From an uncultured Peptococcaceae bacterium (GTDB taxonomy: Bacteria > Bacillota > Limnochordia > Darwinibacteriales > Darwinibacteriaceae), in NCBI GenBank assembly GCA_937988745.1, contig CALKAR010000119.1, positions 1-6,117 of the forward strand: DNA of 6,117 nt. Direction: 5' to 3'. The notes under the pieces are model-generated. The model searched no databases, was not told where the DNA came from, and saw only the letters and a list, made by a program, of their open reading frames with translations. Position numbers and translations under genes: made by a program. How positions within the stretch are numbered: position 1 is the stretch's first letter; every line of letters begins with the position of its first letter. Below, piece by piece: positions 1 through 5,691 of this stretch.

Positions 1-64
1 AAACCCTTGGTTTCATAACATTAACTGCACCCATCACTATTATGACACGTTCCCCTGTTTCCAT
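1..64 (-). other. Possible partial minus-strand ORF running off the left edge
   Basis: On the minus strand an open frame begins after a TAG near 92-94. It contains an ATG at 64-62 and stays open for 21 codons to the window edge. The translation includes METGERVIIVMGAV followed by NVMKPRV; with the upstream in-frame codons (KKLDFTID) it reads like real protein. No Shine-Dalgarno precedes the ATG, and the frame is too short to test. It could be a gene start cut by the window edge, a relic, or chance. I do not recognise the family. Confidence 0.2.
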
Positions 65-126
65 ATCTATAGTAAAATCAAGTTTTTTATACTAAGAATT
101 GCTCAAGTATATTTTATAATTGTATA

Positions 127-146
127 TTTCTAATATTTTCTAATAT
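127..146. repeat. Perfect tandem duplication of a 10-bp unit
   Basis: The decamer TTTCTAATAT occurs twice back to back (127-136 and 137-146) in AT-rich DNA. It is probably a replication-slippage product. Two copies are too few to imply a binding-site array. Confidence 0.7.
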
Positions 147-158
147 ACCTTCTTTTTC

Positions 159-245
159 CTAAAACAGCTTACTGCTAACTCCAGAGTCTATCTGGATAAT
201 TCTCTGCTGTGCAGCATAGTCTTCAACAATAAATGTTCCATCTTT
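159..245 (-). pseudogene. Possible C-terminal gene relic, family unknown
   Basis: The minus strand is open for 28 codons between a TAA (248-246) and a TAG (161-159). The translation is protein-like: DGTFIVEDYAAQQ, then RIIQIDSGVSSKLF. There is no ATG, GTG or TTG in frame, so it could not be initiated as it stands. That would suit the surviving tail of a decayed gene in an otherwise AT-rich stretch. The amino-acid mix is the only evidence, and chance is a serious alternative. Confidence 0.2.
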
Positions 246-320
246 TTAACTTATTTTTCAATTATACAATAAATAAATACTAGGCAATATTATTTAAAAC
301 AACAAATATTAACTATCATT

Positions 321-349
321 TTGACATTATTGTGCTATAATTATTTAAT
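321..349 (+). promoter_or_regulatory. Probable sigma-A-type promoter, with an overlapping extended -10
   Basis: A perfect -35 box TTGACA (321-326) is followed, after exactly 17 bp, by TTTAAT (344-349), a 5-of-6 match to the -10 consensus. Inside the spacer lies a perfect extended -10, TGCTATAAT (333-341), whose own -35 position (313-318, CTATCA) is poor. The two may be alternative promoters with starts about 8 bp apart near 348-356. Either would drive the 23-codon ORF at 400 and the LuxR-type gene at 468, giving a leader of roughly 45-50 nt. Prediction is from sequence only. Confidence 0.65.
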
Positions 350-399
350 AACAATCAATTAGGATATTTGTTCAAATTTACTAAAATGAGGTGGTTTCT

Positions 400-471
400 A
401 TGCCTGCATCCAAGGTGGGAAAGTTCTGGCGCTTCAAAACCGCTGATATAGAGCGGGAGGTTATAAAATGA
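400..471 (+). pseudogene. 23-codon ORF resembling the C-terminus of an excisionase-family HTH protein
   Basis: This short ORF starts with ATG 5 nt after a good Shine-Dalgarno (GAGGTGG, 388-394) and ends at a TGA that overlaps the ATG of the next gene (ATGA, 468-471). Its translation contains PASKVGKFWRFKTADIE. This matches the pattern that ends the DNA-binding domain of excisionase/MerR-like HTH proteins (P-A-x-K-V-G-x-x-W-R-F-x-x-x-D-I). The N-terminal half of such a domain is absent: the frame is closed by TAA at 382-384, just 15 bases upstream of the ATG. I read it as the remnant of a mobile-element accessory gene that may now serve as a translated leader coupled to the LuxR-type gene. Resemblance is judged by eye over about 20 residues. 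Confidence 0.5.
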
Positions 472-1880
472 ACAGATTTAAAACTTTAAATGCCCGAAGG
501 CTTTCTGTTGCCGGATTTTCATTTCTCTTTGCCTATATTCTGTCATTTCAGTTTGAAGGGCAGGTACTTTACAGCCTGCTGAATCTTCGTGGAACAGATG
601 CCAACCCTTACATAATGACTGCAATTGTCGCGCATTTTATGGGGCTTTTTACTTGCGGCCTGTTTGTTAAATCACAGACGGTCGCAAAAAACATGATGCT
701 CGGAGCTATGGGCTTATGCTTAGCTGCTACTATTCCCTTCTTTTTTCCTCCCTCCTCTCTATGGTTGGTGGGACTGATTGTCAGCGGATACTTTAGCGGC
801 TGCGCGGTGGCAGCATGGGGATTTTTCCTTAGAGCCTATACTCCTAAGAACGAGTACATTAAATCCTGTGCTGACGTTCTGATTTATTCCAATTTGCTGA
901 TGATTGCAGTTAATGTGGTGGCCATGAACAGGTCAACCTTTATCGGGCTTGGCTTCTCTATGCTTTGCCTTGTGATTGGCATGGTCTTCATTTGGATGCT
1001 GCCGTTGGAGCAGGAGAATGAGCAGAACAAAGCATTTAAAAATAAGACCCATGGCGGCATTAAAACCCCGCTAATATTGCTGTGCCTTTTTGTCTTCATT
1101 ATAACAATTAATTCAGGACTAATGTATGAGGTCATCAACCCCGCTTTTGAACACCTGACGAGGCTGGTGAGCTGGTATTGGGCCGTGCCTTATATTGTGG
1201 CACTTGCTATTATGCGCAACCTACCTATGAAAGCAAAGCGATCTAGAATTTTGTATATGGGAATGGCAATGATTATAGGAGCATTCATCAGCTTTATGCT
1301 GTTAGGGCGAAACACTTCCGACTATCTGATTGTGGATACGCTGATGCTCGGTGCTTGTGGTATTTTTGATCTGTTTTGGTGGAGCATCCTTGGAGAAATG
1401 CTGGATTATAGCGACAACCCAGCACAAACCTTTGGCATTGGGCTTTCCGCCAATGTATTTGGCGTGCTTTGCGGAGGCGTCTTGGGAATGACCCTAACAT
1501 CCATTGGGCTTCCCAGTGCGGAGGTTGCGGTGATTGCCCTTACTGTGGTTTGCCTTACACTGGTTATGCTACCACCACTGAACCGCCAACTTGTTTTACT
1601 ACTGAAAAACCATACCTATCTTACTGCCTATGACAATATGAATCAGTCACGGCAAAGGGACATTGTTTGTCAAATTAAAACTCTTGACCCACTGACTCCC
1701 CGGGAGCAGGAGGTATTACAGCTAATCCTTTCAGGCAAATCTAACCGAGAAATTGCTGGGGCTTTGTTTATCAGTGAGAGTACTGTAAAAACACATGTAA
1801 GGAACATTTTTTCAAAATATGATGTCGGTAGTCGGGCAGAACTCATCAGCACCCTGCTGAAGAATCAAAGGGTTGAATAA
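468..1880 (+). CDS. Membrane-embedded LuxR-family transcriptional regulator (12-TM sensor plus HTH)
   Basis: A 470-aa predicted regulator tethered in the cytoplasmic membrane. Residues about 12-370 form roughly 12 hydrophobic helices (near 12-29, 47-67, 76-93, 97-121, 134-152, 157-178, 201-220, 235-249, 261-279, 286-308, 321-347, 352-370). A charged loop at 179-198 splits them 6+6, like a major-facilitator transporter. After a linker, residues 406-465 are a LuxR/GerE DNA-binding domain: LTPREQEVLQL, then GKSNREIAGALFISESTVKT, with the recognition helix around 436-453. There is no receiver or autoinducer-binding domain, so the membrane part is presumably the sensor; its ligand is unknown. The ATG lies 7 nt after GGGAGG (455-460) and overlaps the stop of the 23-codon ORF. 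A strong terminator follows the gene. Regulators of this architecture are known, notably expanded in Eggerthellaceae. Control of the downstream envelope genes, or of itself, is inference. Confidence 0.9.
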   Translation: MNRFKTLNARRLSVAGFSFLFAYILSFQFEGQVLYSLLNLRGTDANPYIMTAIVAHFMGLFTCGLFVKSQTVAKNMMLGAMGLCLAATIPFFFPPSSLWLVGLIVSGYFSGCAVAAWGFFLRAYTPKNEYIKSCADVLIYSNLLMIAVNVVAMNRSTFIGLGFSMLCLVIGMVFIWMLPLEQENEQNKAFKNKTHGGIKTPLILLCLFVFIITINSGLMYEVINPAFEHLTRLVSWYWAVPYIVALAIMRNLPMKAKRSRILYMGMAMIIGAFISFMLLGRNTSDYLIVDTLMLGACGIFDLFWWSILGEMLDYSDNPAQTFGIGLSANVFGVLCGGVLGMTLTSIGLPSAEVAVIALTVVCLTLVMLPPLNRQLVLLLKNHTYLTAYDNMNQSRQRDIVCQIKTLDPLTPREQEVLQLILSGKSNREIAGALFISESTVKTHVRNIFSKYDVGSRAELISTLLKNQRVE

Positions 1881-1914
1881 TTCATAAAATCATATAAATA
1901 CAGGGTTTAACCGT

Positions 1915-1945
1915 CCCCTCATACTAAAGTATGAGGGGCTTTTTT
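1915..1945 (+). terminator. Strong Rho-independent terminator after the LuxR-type gene
   Basis: A perfect 10-bp stem is formed by CCCCTCATAC (1915-1924) and GTATGAGGGG (1929-1938), with a TAAA loop. One C and then six T residues (1940-1945) follow. It starts 35 nt after the LuxR-type stop codon. It should largely separate that transcript from the genes beginning at 2023. Confidence 0.9.
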
Positions 1946-1949
1946 CTGC

Positions 1950-1976
1950 AAAATCATCCTTTCGAAGGATGATTTT
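1950..1976. promoter_or_regulatory. Second perfect hairpin, 12-bp stem with a 3-nt loop
   Basis: AAAATCATCCTT (1950-1961) pairs perfectly with AAGGATGATTTT (1965-1976) around a TCG loop, beginning 5 nt after the T-run of the first terminator. The arm ends are A-rich on the left and T-rich on the right. It could therefore be a weak bidirectional terminator, an RNA-stabilising or processing structure at the 5' end of the downstream message, or an operator-like inverted repeat. It occupies the stretch between the terminator and the next ribosome binding site, where no promoter is obvious. Confidence 0.6.
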
Positions 1977-2004
1977 AAAAGAATTTTTCCTTAAAATCTA
2001 TATT

Positions 2005-2013
2005 AGAGGAGGG
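2005..2013 (+). promoter_or_regulatory. Ribosome binding site fixing the start of the 168-aa gene
   Basis: AGAGGAGGG (2005-2013) is a near-perfect Shine-Dalgarno. The ATG at 2023 lies 10 nt after its AGGAGG core. The in-frame GTG (2017) and TTG (2014) are too close, and the longer reading from ATG 1969 would start inside the stem of the 1950-1976 hairpin. The start at 2023 is therefore preferred. Confidence 0.8.
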
Positions 2014-2022
2014 TTGGTGCAA

Positions 2023-2529
2023 ATGAAATTAATCCGAAAACGACGGAATGGATATGCCTTATTATTGGCAGCAAGTATTTGTTTGACGGTTTGGTTGGGC
2101 AAGGCATTTATGTTAGAAGCGGTTTTCGCCTTTGGAGCCACCAGCCTTATCACTCTCCTGTTATTGGTGAGGCAGAACCGTCTACTCTATGCTGCAAGAC
2201 TTATTTGCGATAATCCCATCCTTGCGGTGCCATCTGCTCTCATCTCCATGCCAGGCCGCCAAATGAAAAAAGACACTGAGGAAACTGTAGTATCTACTTT
2301 TGGTATTCTCATCGGCAGTAAAATTTACCGGTGGGGCCTCGACGGGGTGCATGGTGTGCGGCTGAGCGCAGTTCAAATTGATAAGGAGCGGATGTACCTA
2401 ACCTTTGGCGACGCGTCCAAGACCATGCGGGTAGAGTTGCTGCACGGAATGCCAGGGAAGCAGGCTATACTGGATGTAGCACAAAAGCTACTTTGTGAAA
2501 CCGGCGTAACAGCAAAAATTATAAATTAG
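2023..2529 (+). CDS. Two-TM small membrane protein with a C-terminal soluble domain, function unknown
   Basis: A 168-aa protein I do not recognise. A basic N-terminus (MKLIRKRR) precedes two adjacent hydrophobic helices, about residues 10-26 and 30-49, joined by a very short turn (a helical hairpin). By the positive-inside rule both ends face the cytoplasm. Residues about 80-168 form a soluble part with alternating strand-like segments (STFGILIGSKIYRWGL, VRLSAVQIDKERMYLTFG, KTMRVELL) and a final helix (PGKQAILDVAQKLL). The layout recalls YcxB-like or bacterial PH-like proteins, in which two N-terminal TM helices precede a beta-rich domain; this is a fold guess without sequence proof. It is the first gene of the downstream cluster, 22 nt before the lipoprotein gene. 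The frame is also open upstream to an ATG at 1969, which would add 18 residues, but that start is poorly placed. Confidence 0.8.
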   Translation: MKLIRKRRNGYALLLAASICLTVWLGKAFMLEAVFAFGATSLITLLLLVRQNRLLYAARLICDNPILAVPSALISMPGRQMKKDTEETVVSTFGILIGSKIYRWGLDGVHGVRLSAVQIDKERMYLTFGDASKTMRVELLHGMPGKQAILDVAQKLLCETGVTAKIIN

Positions 2530-2551
2530 AAATGAAAAGGAGGAATGCGAA

Positions 2552-4795
2552 ATGAAAAAGACAGTATCTATTTTACTTGTGACAGTGCTGCTTTTAGGCA
2601 ATCTTACCGGATGCGACGGTGGAAGAGGCAAAAACGACGGGGCAACACTTTCACCAGAGACCACCAGCGTCACCTTGTCAAACGGTGTCAGCATAGATCT
2701 AGGTGTCTATGTGCTGGACGGTGAAGAAGAACTTACCGTAACCAAGCAAGCTGTGGAAGAAAATAAAGATGAAGGGTATAAAATAGAAGCCTATGACTTT
2801 AAGCTGAGCGATATGACCGAGCTTTCGGACTTCATTACCCTTCGTATCCCTTACGATACCGCATACTGCGAGGATGGGCAGGATCCGGCAAAATGCGTGG
2901 GCGCAATGTACAAAAACGAAACCACTGGCAAATGGGAGGATGTGCTGTTCGAGGTGGATGCAACTGCGAATGAGCTTATCATCTACACCGACCATCTCTC
3001 CACCTTCGGCGTGTTCCATGTCAAAAATGAGGGTCAACGCAGTGCCAAAATCACCAACATTTATGCAGACATTTCCGGCATTGACCAGCAGGAAGCTACG
3101 GAAACACTACGAAAATACGTGGCAGGTGGCGGCGCAGACGGAGAAGAAGCGGCAGGACTCGCAGCGCGGCTTATCACCGGCCATAACGGATTTATGAGCG
3201 GCATGGCGGGAGCAACCGGTGATGTGGGCTTTGCCACCGACTTCACTGGTACGATTCTGAACATGGCATCCCTCGGCAGCCCGACCTTTGACACCTCCCT
3301 GGCTGATTCAGCCTACAAAAAGATGAATAAGCTGGGCAAAGTAGCAGCAGCGGTGAAGATCGGTGCGGTAATGCTGAATACGGAAAAAACAGACGCCGAT
3401 ACTCTTGGATTATATAAAGACACGGCGATGCTGGCACTCTCCTATGCAGAATCCGCAGTGTGGGGACTTGCCGCTAGCGGTCTATTCATTTTTGACTACA
3501 CCATTAGCAATATGTTTGAACAAAGTATGGCTATGAAGATGGATAAGATAGACCAAGTCTATGTCTATTTCAACGACCAATTCTCCGGCACACTGGATGT
3601 AGGGAACGGCTGGAAGGCCCGCAGCCTGAAAGATTGGCGACAGGTGCTAATCGATATCGTCGAGGCCAACCCCAACGAAACCGATGCCAAGGCCGCCATT
3701 GAAAAGGAGATAGACCACTATGCCCGCTATTTCTGGACGCTGGGTGATATGGAAAAGGCCGTCGTCGTTACGGATATTAAGGATAAGAGCAACAAAGGCT
3801 CGGTTACCGTTCCCAACCCGACACAAGCGGAAATAGAAACCTTAGTGGGCGCTTACAAGGCGCAGCTTTATGAACGCCTCTACCCGGTAACGCAGTCCGT
3901 CAAGGTGTATATGCAGCGCAAGGCCGAGGCTGTGTATCTAGCTGCTCTGAACGAGGTCAAAGCCTTCTTTAACCAAACAATCACCTTCAACATTGTGGAA
4001 AATATTCCCGATGGCGAGAAGTCACAGTATGACGGCTACGCCCTGCGCTTCGCCCCGCTTTCCGAAAACGCGGTGAAGGAGAGTTGGAGTGGTACGATGA
4101 AGGGCATGGGAGGGGCTTCTACCAATTTTACTCTGCTGGGCTATGTGCAGGCAGGTTGTCCTAAGGAACTTCGACTGTTCAAACCCGGCGACGACCCCGA
4201 AAGTGATGAGCCAGAGCTGGCTGTGGGTTTTAAGCTCTCCACGCCGGTGACGGAGGTAAAGATTGGCGGCGCACCCACCTTTGATGAACTGGTGGGCAGC
4301 TATGAGGATGGAACTATGACCATCACCAGCGTGTTCATTTCCGACACGCTCCGGGCGGAGCTGGAGAAGCCCGCCTCATCGGAGGACAGTGGAAAAAGTA
4401 GTGGAGGCGACGGCTTTTTAGACTCAATCACTGACGAACTCAATGAGCAATATGCGGGCTGCGATATAGCAGACGTTTTGCTGGGGTTAGAGGAACAGAT
4501 CGGCGTAGCCAAGGAATCTCCTTTTACCCTTAGTAAAACCGGAGAAAACGTCGGTATTTTGCCTTTGAACGACATCCCCGGTAATGTGACCTATGACCCG
4601 ACTTCCGGTATACTTAAATTTAACATGAACGACGCTGAACTAAAATCCAGCATGAGCGGAGAACTGCGCGCCGGATACAATGGGGATAAGAGTGGCGTTG
4701 TCCTCTCCGGAGAGTTGAAGATGACCGCCCTATTCCCGGAGAGCGACTTCTACGTTATGCTTAAGCTGGACGGTTCAAAGTCTCTTAAACCATAA
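2552..4795 (+). CDS. Large surface lipoprotein with a ZU5-like N-terminal domain, function unknown
   Basis: A 747-aa exported protein. Residues 1-20 are a lipoprotein signal peptide (basic MKK, hydrophobic core, lipobox LTGC), so cleavage and lipidation are expected at Cys21, leaving it on the outer face of the membrane. Residues about 40-156 look like a ZU5-type beta domain: an extended strand pattern, then WEDVLFEVD and the closing HLSTFGVF (148-155) common in such domains. Cys106 and Cys115 could pair. Residues about 165-500 are largely helical, with a Gly/Ala-rich stretch (190-240) and a hydrophobic segment near 297-316. Residues about 505-600 and 655-747 are strand-rich, separated by a Ser/Gly/Asp linker around 608-622. 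No catalytic motif is recognised. An excellent AAAAGGAGG (2535-2543) lies 8 nt before the ATG, and the stop overlaps the next start (TAATG). Binding, structural or sensory roles are all possible. Confidence 0.85.
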   Translation: MKKTVSILLVTVLLLGNLTGCDGGRGKNDGATLSPETTSVTLSNGVSIDLGVYVLDGEEELTVTKQAVEENKDEGYKIEAYDFKLSDMTELSDFITLRIPYDTAYCEDGQDPAKCVGAMYKNETTGKWEDVLFEVDATANELIIYTDHLSTFGVFHVKNEGQRSAKITNIYADISGIDQQEATETLRKYVAGGGADGEEAAGLAARLITGHNGFMSGMAGATGDVGFATDFTGTILNMASLGSPTFDTSLADSAYKKMNKLGKVAAAVKIGAVMLNTEKTDADTLGLYKDTAMLALSYAESAVWGLAASGLFIFDYTISNMFEQSMAMKMDKIDQVYVYFNDQFSGTLDVGNGWKARSLKDWRQVLIDIVEANPNETDAKAAIEKEIDHYARYFWTLGDMEKAVVVTDIKDKSNKGSVTVPNPTQAEIETLVGAYKAQLYERLYPVTQSVKVYMQRKAEAVYLAALNEVKAFFNQTITFNIVENIPDGEKSQYDGYALRFAPLSENAVKESWSGTMKGMGGASTNFTLLGYVQAGCPKELRLFKPGDDPESDEPELAVGFKLSTPVTEVKIGGAPTFDELVGSYEDGTMTITSVFISDTLRAELEKPASSEDSGKSSGGDGFLDSITDELNEQYAGCDIADVLLGLEEQIGVAKESPFTLSKTGENVGILPLNDIPGNVTYDPTSGILKFNMNDAELKSSMSGELRAGYNGDKSGVVLSGELKMTALFPESDFYVMLKLDGSKSLKP

Positions 4796-5583
4796 TGTGC
4801 CCGCTACTGGAAATAGGGGGCTGGCAGATACCAGCTTATAATTTCTGTGCCCTGCTGGCCGCTATAATTGGCTGCGCCTTGGCTCTGCCCGCTTTACGCC
4901 GTGCGGGGTTGGGGCGGGCGCAGGCCATAGCTTTGCTGCTGATCATGATCCCCGCCTTTCTCATCGGATCGCGGCTGTGGAATGTGGTGGTAAATCCGGG
5001 AAATTATTTGGGTGGGCTGAAATGGCACAGCCTGCGCTGGGCAGGACTGTCCTTCTACGGCGGCGCACTGGGCGCCGGAACGGCACTGATCATCACGGCG
5101 TGGCAATGGGACCTATCCCCGTGGGCCGGTCTGGACGCCATGACAGTCCCCGGCGGTGTTGCTTTCTGTCTGGCCCGGTTGGGCTGCTTCCTGAACGGTT
5201 GCTGTGCAGGACGAGCTACTTCTGGTCCGCTGGGTGTGGTGTTCCCATCCAAGGCCGGCTATCAGCAGGTGCTGAGCGAATGGATGCCATTCCTCTCCGC
5301 ATCCCGCGCCGTTCATCCCACCCAGCTCTATGAGCTGGCCGGGGCTGCCCTGGGCCTTCCACTGGTATTCTGGCTGGTCAAGCGTCTGCGCCTGCAGCAG
5401 GGGGCGAGCTTTCTTCTTTATACCGCGTGGTTTTCAGCCGTAAGACTGGCCGTGCTGCCCCTACGCGCCTTGACTTATCCCGATATTATCAAAACCGTCG
5501 TTTACCCACTGCTGTATGTCATTGTAATTCTGCTAGGCATAGCCATAGTGTTGCGACGAGCGAGGACGAAGAAACAACCATAA
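4795..5583 (+). CDS. lgt: Prolipoprotein diacylglyceryl transferase (Lgt) family protein
   Basis: A 262-aa multi-pass membrane enzyme of the family that transfers diacylglycerol from phosphatidylglycerol to the lipobox cysteine, the first step of lipoprotein maturation. Family hallmarks: GLSFYGGALGA (84-94), RLGCFLNGCCAGR (128-140), HPTQLYE (174-180), about seven hydrophobic helices, and normal length. Aligned by eye to E. coli Lgt, R128 matches R143 and G139 matches G154. Positions of N146 and E151 are both Cys (C131, C136), and Y88 sits where E. coli has H103. The late R-F-x-x-E-x-x-R motif reads R217-L-A-V-L-P-L-R224, with Leu for the Glu. Cys-type GCF...GCC versions occur in other divergent Lgt homologues, so activity is plausible but not certain. 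The ATG overlaps the lipoprotein stop (TAATG) with no clear Shine-Dalgarno, implying coupled translation. It may be an accessory copy beside a housekeeping lgt elsewhere. Confidence 0.9.
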   Translation: MCPLLEIGGWQIPAYNFCALLAAIIGCALALPALRRAGLGRAQAIALLLIMIPAFLIGSRLWNVVVNPGNYLGGLKWHSLRWAGLSFYGGALGAGTALIITAWQWDLSPWAGLDAMTVPGGVAFCLARLGCFLNGCCAGRATSGPLGVVFPSKAGYQQVLSEWMPFLSASRAVHPTQLYELAGAALGLPLVFWLVKRLRLQQGASFLLYTAWFSAVRLAVLPLRALTYPDIIKTVVYPLLYVIVILLGIAIVLRRARTKKQP

Positions 5584-5679
5584 CAAAGCTACTTCAATAG
5601 GTAAATATAGCATAGGTACAATCAATCTGTAAGGAACAGTAATTTGAAAATAGCAAACAATAATCAGATCAAACAAACT

Positions 5680-5685
5680 GGAGGT
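5680..5685 (+). promoter_or_regulatory. Ribosome binding site of the last, partial gene
   Basis: GGAGGT (5680-5685) lies 6 nt before the ATG at 5692. The 108-nt gap after the lgt-like gene (5584-5691) shows neither a convincing terminator nor a good promoter, so read-through from the upstream cluster is the simplest reading. Confidence 0.8.
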
Positions 5686-5691
5686 ATAACC

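Larger units (their letters stand above)
1..399. other. AT-rich upstream region, mostly non-coding
   Basis: No convincing complete gene is visible on either strand here. The stretch is strikingly AT-rich: hand counting gives about 9 of 60 G/C over 241-300 and 10 of 60 over 301-360. It holds a 10-bp tandem repeat (127-146), two short minus-strand stretches with coding-like translations (1-88 and 159-245), and a promoter for the rightward genes (321-349). The composition and scraps fit an intergenic or decayed region next to an acquired segment, but that is inference. Confidence 0.7.

Noticed and set aside
350..399. Riboswitch or structured leader before the LuxR-type gene
   Set aside because: The predicted leader is only about 50 nt, AT-rich, and shows no stable hairpin or known aptamer pattern.
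1873..1898. Promoter TTGAAT plus TATAAA just after the LuxR-type gene
   Set aside because: The spacing is only 14 bp and the -35 is a 4-of-6 match, so it is too weak to list as a feature; it is mentioned only as a possibility in the findings.
1999..2004. TATATT as a -10 box for the 168-aa gene
   Set aside because: The matching -35 position (1976-1981, TAAAAG) is poor, and a start about 7 bp downstream would remove the ribosome binding site.
1969..2022. Extended N-terminus of the 168-aa protein from an ATG at 1969
   Set aside because: That ATG lies in the stem of the 1950-1976 hairpin with no properly spaced ribosome binding site, while the ATG at 2023 has AGGAGG 10 nt upstream and gives a typical basic-then-hydrophobic N-terminus.
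2699..3037. 112-codon open frame on the minus strand
   Set aside because: It lies wholly inside the lipoprotein gene, has no supporting ribosome binding site or family resemblance, and is best explained as a shadow frame.
4977..5333. 118-codon plus-strand open frame in another phase
   Set aside because: It is inside the lgt-like gene, whose motifs are unambiguous; the alternative translation is Arg/Gly/Pro-rich, as expected for an off-frame reading of GC-rich DNA.
5593..5622. Promoter TTCAAT-18-TACAAT before the partial last gene
   Set aside because: The -35 matches at only 3 of 6 positions with an 18-bp spacer; it is not distinguishable from chance in AT-rich DNA.
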